A stretch of DNA of 64,000 bases from the NCBI RefSeq assembly GCF_012933505.1, contig NZ_JABBNB010000010.1, positions 62,001 through 126,000 on the forward strand. Direction: 5' to 3'. The stretch comes from Gordonia asplenii. Lineage in GTDB: Bacteria; Actinomycetota; Actinomycetes; Mycobacteriales; Mycobacteriaceae. Positions 18,906-28,002 of this stretch are shown piece by piece. Position numbers and translations under genes: made by a program. The notes under the pieces are model-generated. The model worked only from the letters and a program-made list of their open reading frames with translations, searched no databases and was not told the DNA's origin. The first letter of the stretch is position 1. Each line of letters starts with the position of its first letter.

Positions 18906-19106
18906 ATGACGATCACACGCGACGAACTCCACGCCCTGGTTGATCGCGTGCCCGCGCAGGACCTCGATCGGGCAGCCAGCGCCCTGTCCACATTGACCGA
19001 CGGACGGTCCGCTCCGCCACGTCCCCGTTCGTTGGGCGCGATCGACGGCGAACCGAACGACTCCGCACAGGTCGACGAGTTACTGGCCGAGGGCTTCGGA
19101 CGTTGA
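18906..19106 (+). CDS. vapB: VapB-like antitoxin
   Basis: This is a 66-residue acidic protein (MTITRDELHALVDRVPAQDL at the start, ending SAQVDELLAEGFGR). An earlier GTG at 18789 is possible, but ATG 18906 gives the usual antitoxin size. It overlaps the next gene by 4 bases, which is typical of toxin-antitoxin pairs where antitoxin and toxin levels are coupled. The DNA-binding family is not clear from sequence; the assignment rests on size, acidity and its position before a PIN-domain toxin. Confidence 0.7.
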   Translation: MTITRDELHALVDRVPAQDLDRAASALSTLTDGRSAPPRPRSLGAIDGEPNDSAQVDELLAEGFGR

Positions 19107-19531
19107 TCCTGATCGACACCGGCGTACTGGTTGCACTGGTCAACCGCCGCGATGTCAATCACGAAGCTTGCCGCGAGTGGTTCCTCAGTACTACGGTGGC
19201 CGACCTCGCGATCGCATCTCCGCTCCTGTCTGAAATCTGCTACATGATCGCCCTGCGTGGTGGCCCGACCGCCGAACACCTCTTCCTACTTGATCTGGCC
19301 GATGGACTCTACGGACGGGTCATCGAGATCACCCAGGCCGACCTCCAGCGCATGGCCGAACTAGTGAACCGATACGCCGACCTACCACTGGGCGGCGCGG
19401 ATGCCTCCATAATCGCTATCGCCGAACGCCTTGATGTCCGCGAAGTTGCAACCATCGATCGCAGACACTTCACCGTCGTCCGCCCGGAACACGTCGCGCA
19501 CCTGACGCTGCTCCCACATCAACTTTCGTAG
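19103..19531 (+). CDS. vapC: VapC-type PIN-domain ribonuclease toxin
   Basis: This 142-residue protein starts at TTG 19103 inside the end of the antitoxin gene. It carries the PIN acidic residues: MILIDTGVLVALVNRRD at the N-terminus (Asp5), SPLLSEICYMI (Glu near residue 45), and LPLGGADASIIAIAERLDV with Asp near 95 and TIDRRHF with Asp near 118. PIN toxins cleave tRNA or rRNA. The Gly-Gly-Ala-Asp-Ala block is the typical second acidic cluster. The complete active site suggests a functional toxin. Confidence 0.85.
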   Translation: MILIDTGVLVALVNRRDVNHEACREWFLSTTVADLAIASPLLSEICYMIALRGGPTAEHLFLLDLADGLYGRVIEITQADLQRMAELVNRYADLPLGGADASIIAIAERLDVREVATIDRRHFTVVRPEHVAHLTLLPHQLS

Positions 19532-19777
19532 TCAGCCCTGACATGACGCGGCCGAGACGGACACGAATTTGTCCCATGCGGTTGCGGCCAGTTCCGTCAC
19601 GAGGGCTCTCGCTGACGCACAAGACGCTCTGAGTTCTTCCATGTTCGTTCGAACGTTTCCGCATCGACCTCTGCCACTACGAGAAGATTTGGCAATTGAA
19701 GGCAACGAGCCTGCCACTCGACCGTCATCGATTCTGGTGGCGGCGCGACCGGTCCAACTCCCATCGCCGGTCAATGC

Positions 19778-20524
19778 TTATGGCGCCGCGACGCCCAACG
19801 CCGCGATCCGCGAGTTGCGAGCCTTGAGGAACCGTCGTGCCTCCTTCAAGTAAGCCTTGTACTCGAGTACACCTATCGGATGTCCTGGACGATCGAAAGC
19901 ACCGAACGGCAGCATGAAACGAACGTCACCAGTGGCTGGATCGGCAAGGTCCTGGAGTTCGAAAAACTCGATGAAGCCTCCGAAGTTGGCGAACAACCCG
20001 AAGTATGCAGCGTTCGCATCCATAACCCGCGCCAGTGGGCTCGACTGCCCCTCGTAGTGCCTCCGCACGCATTCCAGCGTCAGGTCGAGCCTGTCACCGA
20101 TCCTACTGTTGAAACCTCGCATGGCGTTGATCGTGCCGACACCCTTAACCGTGGTGCTCGGCCAGATCATCATGCTGCCGATCGTGTAGCGCATCCGCTC
20201 GAATGATCGCAGCTTGTAGTCGGGTACCTCTCGCACCGCAGTCTCCATCCGCGTCCATCCGAGATACCCAGGGACGCAAGTGTCGCTCGACATAGCGAAG
20301 TCGCCGACCCTCGACGTATGGCTCAAGTACCGACCGGGGGTTCGGGTGTCGAGGAGGAAGATGTCACCCCTCGGCAACGGACGGCTCCATAGCGCCGCGT
20401 GGTAGCGCCGGAGCGTCGGACTTGTCCTGTCAGGATCGCTTCCGTGCTGTGCATCCGATCGGAAGTCAAAGTTCGTGTCAATGGTCTTCCGCGAGGCGTC
20501 GGGGCTCACGAATCGGAACATCAT
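19778..20524 (-). CDS. Conserved protein of unknown function (possibly DUF6994 family)
   Basis: The open frame begins at 20848, but ATG 20524 is preferred: it has GGAGG immediately upstream and the protein then starts MMFRFVSPDASRKTIDTNFD. The upstream part has no protein-like character. The ~248-residue product has conserved-looking segments such as TSPTLRRYHAALWSRPLPRG, YTIGSMMIWPS, INAMRGFNSRIGDRLDLTLE and LPFGAFDRPGHPIGVLEYKAYL. I recall similar sequences under the DUF6994 name but cannot verify it. It lies just outside the left boundary of the tRNA-Ala element. Confidence 0.6.
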   Translation of the reverse strand: MMFRFVSPDASRKTIDTNFDFRSDAQHGSDPDRTSPTLRRYHAALWSRPLPRGDIFLLDTRTPGRYLSHTSRVGDFAMSSDTCVPGYLGWTRMETAVREVPDYKLRSFERMRYTIGSMMIWPSTTVKGVGTINAMRGFNSRIGDRLDLTLECVRRHYEGQSSPLARVMDANAAYFGLFANFGGFIEFFELQDLADPATGDVRFMLPFGAFDRPGHPIGVLEYKAYLKEARRFLKARNSRIAALGVAAP

Positions 20525-20849
20525 CGCCTCCGTCTCGGTGATAGCCTTGGATATCGCGGCCCTGCTACCTGTTTGGGCGAGTTCGTATTGCGAAGTTCGC
20601 CCAGGCTGCTTCAACTCGTGTAACCATCTTGCGTGATTTCCTTGAGACGTCGCCACACAGTAGCGACTCTCGACTCGATCATGGGTGAAGTCGTGGAATT
20701 CTGGCTCGAGGTCGGCGCAAGTCGATCTGTCGTGGTGGCACCGGCAATCGACGGGTTTAGTAGGGCCGGATGCTGACCGTGGCGTGGGACGATGTGCCCG
20801 AACCACCGATGTCATGGTGTTGACTACGAGACCGGCAATGAGAAACATC

Positions 20850-20916
20850 TTCTGACCTGCCTGTCTATTCGAGCATAGCTAAGTCGACTCGAACCCCTGA
20901 CCCCAGACTGCCAGTG
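20850..20916 (-). repeat. Distal attachment-site copy of the tRNA-Ala 3' half (att)
   Basis: The sequence GACTCGAACCCCTGACCCC at 20886-20904 and ACTGCCAGTG at 20907-20916 repeat the T-arm and anticodon-arm part of the tRNA-Ala gene at 25725-25756. The match continues in weaker form to the left (TCTGACCTG, TCTATTC near 20850-20870 against 25694-25709). This is what remains of the original tRNA 3' end after integration of an element into the tRNA gene. The rest of a tRNA is absent, so it is not a functional gene. Confidence 0.75.
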
Positions 20917-20991
20917 CGAAGTCGGGCGTACTCGGATGTCTCCTGTGCTCCGATTCGTGCAGGTTGACAAAGGACTACGTGATTGCGTCTC

Positions 20992-21097
20992 GGTGGTGTC
21001 TGTTAACTCGGAGTCAAAGGACCGCATTCAGACACCACCTACGCCGGTACCTCGATCTTGGAATGTCCTCCCGAACCAAGTCCGGGAGGACATTCCA
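20992..21097. terminator. Two adjacent hairpins at the 3' end of the SIR2 remnant
   Basis: GGTGGTGTCTG (20992-21002) pairs perfectly with CAGACACCACC (21029-21039), and TGGAATGTCCTCCC (21059-21072) pairs perfectly with GGGAGGACATTCCA (21084-21097). The first surrounds the stop codon of the minus-strand frame at 21014 and could end its transcription, although there is no clear T-run. The second lies inside the last codons of the frame. Confidence 0.45.
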
Positions 21098-21976
21098 CCC
21101 ATCGATCGAGATCGTGTTAGTACCAAGCGACTCCAAATAACGCATCTTTACGGGGTCGCGCTGACTCTGCACCGTGTAACTAACCGGAGCATTCATGCCG
21201 AGTGTGTCCCGCACGTCGTCAAGGAGCAGGTTGAAGTTTGGATCGGTGAGGCTGAACCCGAGGAACAGAAACGTTGACGACAGCATTTGCGTCCTGAGCA
21301 TGTCGAACATGACTCGACGCTCGGTGCGGGCGCGACTGTAGTCGGTGCGAGTCAGCACGACAGTGGTCGGTCGTTCGATCGTTCCATGGAGCTTGACGAG
21401 GTGGTTGCTCGGGTTGGCTGCGAGTGACTGCCGAAAGTCATCCTCGGTAGCGCTGACTGTCAGGTCAAGGGACTTCTCGGTGTATGTCCGCTCAATCAAT
21501 CGGTCGTAGTTGGTTGTAAATAGCCGAGTCAGCCCAAGTCCACGACCTCTGAGTGCGACGGCGTCGGGGCACATAATGGGTGGCGGTCATCGAACTGTTC
21601 CTGCAAGAACTCACGATATTGCCGTCGCCCACCGTGCGCCGAAACACCTCGGCACAGTCAATTGCCGGTTCGGTTCGGAAGAACCTTGTCACGATTCTTG
21701 TTCGGACTCCTCGGCGCGGACCCACAGTTTGCTCCTCATGCGGTCGATCAGTTGCGGCCAGGTGGGCATTGGTTGGTAGTCGTCATCACCGTTATGCCAG
21801 AGATCCGGCACCGGTGAGCTATCCATGTCAAAGTAGCGGCGCTGCCCCTTGCGAGCAGTACCATATGAAAGGCCGGAGCCGACGAATATTAGGAGGTTGC
21901 CGTCGGCCACCTTGCGCCGGAGTGACTGTAGGTACTCTGCGTTGAGCGGATCTCTGTACCAGTGTGTATATGTCAC
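21014..21976 (-). pseudogene. SIR2-domain protein, broken by frameshifts
   Basis: The gene starts at GTG 21976 with a frame to 21689 encoding LRRKVADGNLLIFVGSGLSY and MPTWPQLIDRM, the NAD-binding start of SIR2-type proteins. A middle part in another frame encodes QYREFLQEQFDDRHPLC, and the frame ending at 21014 encodes LTRLFTTNYDRLIERTY, NHLVKLHGTIERP and STFLFLGFSLTDPNFNLLLD. Read together these make a single SIR2_2-type domain protein of roughly 310 residues, but at least two frame changes are needed. Such proteins are often NADase effectors of phage defence. The gene is probably dead unless the frameshifts are sequencing errors. Confidence 0.72.
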
Positions 21977-23701
21977 GATGCCCTCTCATTCAGGCGTGCA
22001 GCCGATGAGTCCTGAATTGTCGCATGCGCCTTGGCGATCCGCCGCAGTTTCAAACTGACGCCAGCGTCCCCGGATCTCCATGCGATGGTCCGGGGCCGCC
22101 GGTCGCGCGGGTGGGACTACGCCGCGGTGTCGAGCTTGACGATTCCCTCGGGTCGGCTCACGCCGACCTCGAAACGGCCTTCCAGACTTGCGCGGACCGC
22201 GGTGCGGTCGAAGTCACCGCGGGCGCGGTCGCACTCCACACGGACGGCACGCCGAGGTCTGCGTGGATCCGTACCAGTCCTCCGACAGGAGGCAGCCCCC
22301 ACCGGCGGCGATCTGGGTGGAGACCACGGACTGGATTCGCCGCAGACGAGCCGCGGTGGGATCAGCCCGCAGACCTTCTGGCCGTTTGGAATGGGCACAG
22401 TGAGGGCAGATAAGCTGTGCCCGAGTTCGCCTAGGGCACAAGGAAGCCCCTCTAATCCAGATCGGAGCACGTTTCTCATCTGTGGACCTAACAGAACAAC
22501 TATCGAACCCCGAGGACCACTTCACCCGATGCTCGCGAAGTCACCCGCTGACCAGCGGTGGTCTCGACGGCTCCCCCGGGACCCTCCGAGCAAACTTTCC
22601 ACCGGTGATATGCTGTTGCGGTCCCGGCCCGCACACCACCGGGGCGCCAAACACGTGTGTTCGTTGCGTGTGGCCCTGGTCTGGTGCACCGTTTGACTCG
22701 GTGCTGCAGGTTATATCGGTGTGCAGTGTTCTTGGTTCCACGGTAGTAGTCCCAGCGCTGGAGACGCTTGTGAGCGGCCTAGGAAGTCGCGAATTTGCCA
22801 GCAGCGAAGGCAACTCGAAGGGAGCTCGTATGGTTCGTAAATCTTGGTTTGCGATTAAGAACATCTGGTATGGCCTTACAGGGTCGCTCCTGACCATGAC
22901 CAGACGCAACGAACCGGTAGTAGCGTGTCGCGTCTAAGTTGTTGGGTACGGTCGCCGAGGCTTGGGCGTTGTGGTTGTCGATGACCGCCACGTCCATCTC
23001 GTTTCCTCGCACACACCCGCCGTCAAGGCGAGGTGTCTGCGAGTGGACGAGGTGAACCGTTCGCGGGCGTCTCCACTCACCCGCGGCACGGATATCGTGC
23101 GCCCGACTCACTCCCCGGTGTACATCATCTGTCCCACTGGTAACAACGAATCGATGCTGCATCCACTTCGTGCGCTGAAGCGTACCCTGTGTCGAAGTTG
23201 TGGCGGGTGTGATCGGCCGGCAGAGTGCCCTGACCCTAATTGGAAACTGCCTGCTCAGCGGTAGTGCGGTGAATGTTCCCCGACACTGGTGACGGGGCTG
23301 AGTGCAATCGGCCGCGCCGGGCCAGAGGGCCGCAACACCACACCGTTAGCCGCGCACTCCACTAGTCCAGACCCACCCACCCCGGAGATGACGCCACGGG
23401 TGTACGTGCACGCTCGACCGTAGGCTTGTCGCCGCCGCGAATGCCGTGACCCACGGCCACAGCGCGACCTTCTAGCACGTTCTCGGCACACTCGAGGGTT
23501 ACAAATGAAGAACGGCCCGATCAGAAATCTCTCTGACCAGGCCGTTTCTCTTTGGAGTTACGGAGTCTCATATGTGCAGCTAGTGGCAGGTTTCTGTGTC
23601 GAGAGCGGCTAGTCCATACCGGCGTGTTTCTGCCCACCTTGGGACACTCTTGGGACACTGGGGTCGAGCAATAGCAACGGGAAAGGCACAGGTGTATCGC
23701 G
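21977..23701. other. Degenerate gene-free region inside the element, with one strong hairpin
   Basis: Across these ~1.7 kb I find only short open frames on both strands with no recognisable domain, which looks like decayed coding DNA. A strong hairpin is present at 23511-23546 (AACGGCC paired with GGCCGTT, inner TCAGA with TCTGA) followed by TTCTCTTT, a good intrinsic terminator on the plus strand. Around 23531-23570 the sequence CTCTGACC..TTTGGAGTTACGGAG resembles the flank of tRNA-Ala. At 23641-23661 the sequence GGGACACTCTTGGGACACTG is nearly repeated at 25635-25655. Confidence 0.45.
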
Positions 23702-24679
23702 ATGACGAAGATTGCGGGGTATTACGAGCTGGAGTCCTCGTTTGTCACGAACGCCGCCATAGCTGACTTGACCCTCGAAACCTTGATCGAAGGCCACGCG
23801 GTGACAATCGAGTTGCCTCGCCTCTCGGCTACCAACCCGTGGGAACTTGCACCTGCCAGATCGGTTCCGTGGACCAATGGCGACTGGGGGATGGTTACCA
23901 GCCTAGAAGGTGGCCGCGCAGCCTCAATAGTGGTGCAGTCCATCGGATTCACCTTTGAGGTCGCCTCGGACGATCCGACAGAGCGTGCGCGAGAGATCGT
24001 CCTCCAGCTCGATGCATGGTGGGCCAAGACGTCGAGCTGGCTCGAAATCGCGACCGGGCAGATCTTGAGCAAGATCGGACACACCACTGTCGAAACGATC
24101 GGGGAGAAGACCCCTGTGTGGTCGGTCAACGATGATGAAGATGGACACAAGCCCCTCACCTGGCCGAGTGTGACCACGATCGACATGGGGAATCGAGTAA
24201 GAGCTGTAGACAAGGACAACCTCGCCGCCGCTCTAGCCCTCGTTGCCATCGACAAGAGCCCGCCTCTCGCATGGACTCTTGTCAGGGATGCTCGCTCCCT
24301 AGCCGATGCGGGCCAATTGCGACGAGCGATTGTGGACCTAGGATCCGCGGCTGAGATCGGGGTAAGAACTCTCCTCCACCATCAACTCGACCTAACGGTT
24401 CCGACAGGAATCAAGGAACGCCTGACTAAACGACCTCCGACGCTCGGCCAGGCGGCCCAGATTCTAGAACAGGCGGGATTCGGCAGCCTACCGGCTAGCT
24501 TCCGCTCCGACGTCGTAGAGATTAGGAATCGAGTCGTTCACCTAGCAGCAGCATCCTCAACAGACGACGTTTCGTACGAGGAATATGAATGCGCACTCAA
24601 AAGCGCGGTAGCAGTGGTTGAGCTGGCTTCTCCGCTTCCCGACGGAATCGTACGAGAGTGGTACGAACGCGAGGATTAG
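23702..24679 (+). CDS. Hypothetical protein with a C-terminal HEPN-like motif
   Basis: This intact 325-residue protein starts at ATG 23702. The N-terminal ~190 residues are not recognised (motifs such as FVTNAAIADLTLETLIEGHA and LDAWWAKTSSWLEIATGQIL). The C-terminal ~130 residues are helical: SLADAGQLRRAIVDLGSAAE, then VRTLLHHQLDL, then SFRSDVVEIRNRVVHLAAAS. RNRVVH fits the RNxxxH motif of HEPN ribonucleases, which occur in toxins and phage-defence effectors. The role is inferred only from this motif and from its place in a mobile element beside a SIR2 gene. It is the only undamaged gene in the element. Confidence 0.6.
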   Translation: MTKIAGYYELESSFVTNAAIADLTLETLIEGHAVTIELPRLSATNPWELAPARSVPWTNGDWGMVTSLEGGRAASIVVQSIGFTFEVASDDPTERAREIVLQLDAWWAKTSSWLEIATGQILSKIGHTTVETIGEKTPVWSVNDDEDGHKPLTWPSVTTIDMGNRVRAVDKDNLAAALALVAIDKSPPLAWTLVRDARSLADAGQLRRAIVDLGSAAEIGVRTLLHHQLDLTVPTGIKERLTKRPPTLGQAAQILEQAGFGSLPASFRSDVVEIRNRVVHLAAASSTDDVSYEEYECALKSAVAVVELASPLPDGIVREWYERED

Positions 24680-24863
24680 TGTTGGTCAGCGCACACCGGC
24701 TTAGCGATCCCGGCGGCGCAACTTGGGCAGGCGATCCCCGGCGCGATCTCGTGCGGCGCGCTACGTGGCCCCACGACGAGAACTCGGTGACCGCGTGGGG
24801 CGATCGCTGGCTCGTGGCCTGACGGTCCAACTACTCCATCACTAGCCAGACGTACCGGCCACG

Positions 24864-25621
24864 ATGATCCCGAGGCCGCGTGGCGCGAGCTGGAGCGAGT
24901 CCGACGATACGACACAGGTGACCAAAGACGCACAACGACAAGGGATCATCGCCCGGGACCCGGCCGAGTTCGCGGAACCCGCCAAAACCAAGCGCCGCAC
25001 CTCGGAAGAACTCGACGCGTGGACGCGGGATGAGGCCAACCTGTTCTGCAAGCACGCGGCCGGGGACCGGATGGCGGCGTGCTGGCTCCTCACGCTGTGC
25101 GGACTCCGCCGATCCGAAGTGCTCGGGCTTCGCTGGAAAGACGTGGACCTCGATGCGGGAACGATCACAGTCACCCAGGGGGCGCGTCGAGGTCACCGCG
25201 ACATCCATCGACACCGCCGAACCCAAGACGGCACGCGAGTACCGCACCCTACTGATCTCGGGCGAGATCACCGAGGCGCTGCGAGCCCTGCGCACCACCC
25301 AGGCGGCCGAGCGGGTGGAGTTGGGGTGGCAGGTACGTCGAAACGGGACTCGTCCCGGTGGAGGCCGACGGGACCGCGACGCTGTCACAGACGTACGCGG
25401 ATCGATTCCGACGACTGGCGGCGTCCGCCGGAGTCCCCGCCATCACTCTCCGCAACGTGCGGCATACGTCGGTGTCGGTGATGTTGGACGCCGGTATCCC
25501 GCCGACAGTGGTCGCCGCCTGGCCTGAGCACGATCCTAGAATGACGGTCTCGGTGTACGGCCGGACCTACGACGACTCACTCAAGTCGGCCGGCGCGGCC
25601 TTGTTCGGGCCGTCGGCGTAG
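24864..25621 (+). pseudogene. Tyrosine recombinase/integrase, N-terminally truncated and frameshifted
   Basis: The frame from 24864 encodes the end of a core-binding domain and the first catalytic block (LLTLCGLRRSEVLGLRWKDV, the box I Arg). It then shifts near 25185 into the frame that encodes TASIDTAEPKTAREYRTLLI, and shifts again near 25340 into the frame ending at 25621 with LRNVRHTSVSVMLDAGIPP, EHDPRMTVSVYGRTY (box II Arg-His and the nucleophile Tyr). A functional protein would need at least two corrections and an N-terminal ~150 residues that are missing. It ends 91 bases from the tRNA-Ala gene, as expected for an integrase that used it as target. Confidence 0.82.
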
Positions 25622-25665
25622 GACGTAAGCCGCTGGGGCACTCTTAGGACACTGGCTTCGGCAAC

Positions 25666-25704
25666 GAAAAAGCCAGGCCCGAGGATTTTCCCTCTGACCT
25701 GGCT
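25666..25704 (-). terminator. Intrinsic terminator of tRNA-Ala
   Basis: AGCCAGG (25671-25677) pairs with CCTGGCT (25698-25704), with inner GAGG/CCTC pairing. On the minus strand the hairpin is followed by TTTTTCG, and it begins 8 bases past the tRNA 3' end. Confidence 0.75.
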
Positions 25705-25712
25705 CTATTCTG

Positions 25713-25785
25713 TGGAGCTAAGGGGACTCGAACCCCTGACCCCCACACTGCCAGTGTGGTGCGCTACCAGCTGCGCCATAGCCCC
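25713..25785 (-). tRNA. tRNA-Ala(GGC)
   Basis: On the minus strand the sequence starts GGGGCTATGGCGCAGCTGG and ends GGTTCGAGTCCCCTTAGCTCCA with the CCA not fully encoded. The anticodon arm is CCACA-CTGGCAG-TGTGG, so the anticodon is GGC (Ala). Acceptor stem GGGGCTA pairs with TAGCTCC. It is the attachment target of the element on its 3' side. Confidence 0.93.
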
Positions 25786-25922
25786 GTGTTCAATTCTGTG
25801 CCCCGCGTTGTTCTTCTCGGTGCAAGAGAAAAAACTACACCATCGCCGCGAGCGCATCCAAATCGCCTGGACAGACGCGAAATTCACCCGTTTGACCTCT
25901 ATCCGAGGGCGGCTGAGCACGT

Positions 25923-27056
25923 TTGCATGGATCGGTGCGACTACGACAACTCGGACCGATCACCGTCGCCGCGGTCGCGGCAGCTCTGCTCGTGAGTGCC
26001 AGCACGCCAGAAGCCGTTGTACGACAGGCAGTTTCCGCTACGACGGCGTCGAAGCCGGCACCCCACACTCCGACGACGCGCACCCTCACGATCAGCTGGG
26101 TCGGCGACAACATCCTGGGCACCGACAAGAACTTCGGCGGCGCCACCCTGCCCATCCTGTGGCAGGAAGCACACAACTCCCCCACCTACTTCTACGACCA
26201 TGTACGCAGCTACTTCGACGCCGACGACCTCACCGTCGCCAACTTCGAGGTCGCGCTGACCACCGAGCGTCGCGAACGTTACAAGGGCGAAGGCGTTACC
26301 TATCACTTCTACGGTGAGCCGGCCGCAGCCCGAACCCTCTCCGCAAGCGGCATCGACGCCGTGACGATCGCGAACAATCACACCTTCGACTACGGCCAGA
26401 AGGGCTTCGACGACACGGTGCGCGCCCTTCGGGCGGCAGGCGTCGACTACTTCGGCAGCGGCTATGACGGCGAAGGTTCCACCTACGACTATCAGGTTCT
26501 GCGCGACGTCGCCGGCGTGCACGTCGGACTCCTCGGCTATCAGGCGTGGACCGACACTCCGCAGTTCCGCGCCAGACTCCGCGACGACTTCGCCACGATG
26601 CGCCGCCGCGGCGCCCAAGTGGTCATCCCCTACTTCCACTGGGGCATCGAGACCGAGCACATCCCCTACGACGTCCAGACCGCGCTGGCGCACTACTGCA
26701 TCGACCAGGGAGTCGACGCCGTGATCGGCACCCACCCGCACGTCCTGCAATCGATGGCGACCTATCACGGCAAGCTGATCGCCTACTCGCTCGGCAACTT
26801 CGCCTTCGGCGGCAACAACAACCCGACCGACAAACGCACGATGATCTTGCAGACCCGCCTACGCGTCACCGACGGCCACGTCGACGACACCGAGTTCCGC
26901 GTCATCCCAACGCGGGTCTCGGGCAGCGAAAGCTTCAACGACTACATCCCGACGCCGTACCGCGGCGCCGAACGCACACAGGTGCTCGGATTCATCAACG
27001 AGATCTCACCGTCGCTGCACGGCCGGGTGAGCACGGAGTTCACGCCCGTGAGGTGA
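25923..27056 (+). CDS. CapA family metallophosphatase-like protein, secreted
   Basis: This ~377-residue protein has an N-terminal signal sequence (LGPITVAAVAAALLVSAST). TTG 25923 or GTG 25935 could be the start; neither has a clear Shine-Dalgarno. The body is that of CapA/PgsA-type proteins: LTISWVGDNILG, LTVANFEVALTT, IANNHTFDYGQKGFDDTVRA, YFHWGIE, VIGTHPHVLQSM and YSLGNFAFGGNNNP. These contain the Asp, Asn and His residues of the calcineurin-like metal site. CapA takes part in poly-gamma-glutamate export or anchoring in Bacillus, but isolated actinobacterial members have no proven role. No capB or capC gene is next to it. Confidence 0.85.
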   Translation: MHGSVRLRQLGPITVAAVAAALLVSASTPEAVVRQAVSATTASKPAPHTPTTRTLTISWVGDNILGTDKNFGGATLPILWQEAHNSPTYFYDHVRSYFDADDLTVANFEVALTTERRERYKGEGVTYHFYGEPAAARTLSASGIDAVTIANNHTFDYGQKGFDDTVRALRAAGVDYFGSGYDGEGSTYDYQVLRDVAGVHVGLLGYQAWTDTPQFRARLRDDFATMRRRGAQVVIPYFHWGIETEHIPYDVQTALAHYCIDQGVDAVIGTHPHVLQSMATYHGKLIAYSLGNFAFGGNNNPTDKRTMILQTRLRVTDGHVDDTEFRVIPTRVSGSESFNDYIPTPYRGAERTQVLGFINEISPSLHGRVSTEFTPVR

Positions 27057-27139
27057 TTACGAGCCGTCGGCTCGATTTTCGAGCCGTGGTGACCGGTTCG
27101 GGGTTGACGGTGAAAGTTGTAGGGCCGCAGGGGGATTCG

Positions 27140-27222
27140 GTCAGACTGAGTTCTTCGGCTCGCCAGACCCCTCGTTACACCGAAGCTCGTTCCTCGCCTC
27201 GGCACTCGGGGACCGAGTTTGT
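27140..27222. repeat. Dispersed palindromic repeat, single copy (inverted relative to 54134-54550 cluster)
   Basis: TCTTCGGCTCGCCAGACCCC followed by TCGTTACACCGAAGCTCGTTC and CTCGGCACTCGGGGA is the reverse complement, with few changes, of the units clustered at 54134-54550. The core contains CCGAAGC/GCTTCGG arms. It lies between the convergent CapA and DsbA-like genes. Confidence 0.7.
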
Positions 27223-27261
27223 CACCTCGAGTCGGCTTGGGTTCGTCGACTCACCAGACCC

Positions 27262-28002
27262 CTAATCCGCCTTCGCGCTGAGCAGCGTGCTGAGCCAGTT
27301 GGGGTCCGACACGTCCAGCGGCGCGCCGGCACTGAGCACCGTCGGCGTGCCGACCTGGCCACCGGTCGCCTTCGCCAGCTGCGTCTCCGACGCCTGGGCG
27401 GCCTGCTTGGCCTGCGACACCTTCGCGCCGTCGGCGATGCACTTCTGCGTCGCGGCGCTCGCGCCCTGATCGGCGGCGATCTTCGCGAGGTCGGCATTGC
27501 TGTGGTCGCTGGTGCCGCCCTCCTGCGGCTGCTGCGCGAACAGCGCACTGTGGAATTTCAGGAACACTTCAGGCTTCTCCCCGGTCGCGACGCACTGGGC
27601 GGCGCCCGCGGCACGCGAGGAATAGTCACCCGACGGCGACCGCGAGTCCAGGAAGTTGAGCATGTGGAAGCGCACCCGCAGCTTGCCGTCGTCGACGGCC
27701 CGGACGATCGCCTGCCCCGACTGCTTCTCGAACGATCCGCAGATGGGGCACATGAAGTCCTCGAAGACGTCGATGGTGTGCCCGGCGTCGTTGGCCCCGA
27801 CGATCAGTGACGCGTTCTCGGTGAGTACCTTCTCGTCGACGCCGCCCTTGTTGCGCTGGCTGTTCCACACCACGCCGCCGATCACCAGCCCGGCGATCAC
27901 GACTACGGCGAGTCCGACGAGCACATACGTCAACGTGCTCGACGTCGACGACGGCTGATATCCCTTGCCGGCCTTGGGAATCGATCCAGATTGCTTGCTC
28001 AC
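27262..28002 (-). CDS. Membrane-anchored DsbA-like thioredoxin-fold protein
   Basis: The 246-residue protein starts at GTG 28002 and overlaps the stop of the upstream gene by 4 bases. It has a short cytoplasmic tail, one membrane segment at about residues 24-46 (TYVLVGLAVVVIAGLVIGGVV) and an exported thioredoxin domain with the redox motif CPIC at 85-88 (DVFEDFMCPICGSFEKQ). A cis-Pro region is seen in GGQVGTPTVLS. Such proteins introduce or shuffle disulfide bonds in secreted proteins. The preceding MauE/DoxX-like membrane protein is a likely electron-transfer partner. Confidence 0.87.
   Translation of the reverse strand: MSKQSGSIPKAGKGYQPSSTSSTLTYVLVGLAVVVIAGLVIGGVVWNSQRNKGGVDEKVLTENASLIVGANDAGHTIDVFEDFMCPICGSFEKQSGQAIVRAVDDGKLRVRFHMLNFLDSRSPSGDYSSRAAGAAQCVATGEKPEVFLKFHSALFAQQPQEGGTSDHSNADLAKIAADQGASAATQKCIADGAKVSQAKQAAQASETQLAKATGGQVGTPTVLSAGAPLDVSDPNWLSTLLSAKAD

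Larger units (their letters stand above)
20886..25756. mobile_element. Decayed integrative element inserted at tRNA-Ala
   Basis: The ends are direct copies of the tRNA-Ala 3' half (20886-20916 and 25725-25756). Next to the intact tRNA lies a tyrosine integrase pseudogene pointing toward it, the usual arrangement for tRNA-targeted elements. Contents are a frameshifted SIR2-domain gene, a long degenerate stretch, an intact gene with a HEPN-like motif, and the integrase remnant. The GC content is locally lower and coding density poor compared with both flanks. No replication or transfer gene is recognisable, so it is probably an immobile relic. Confidence 0.65.

Noticed and set aside
20886..20916. 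A second tRNA gene
   Set aside because: Only the T-arm and part of the anticodon arm are present; no 5' half.
22482..22937. 151-residue frame in the decayed element
   Set aside because: No domain, odd composition and no ribosome-binding site; probably non-coding.
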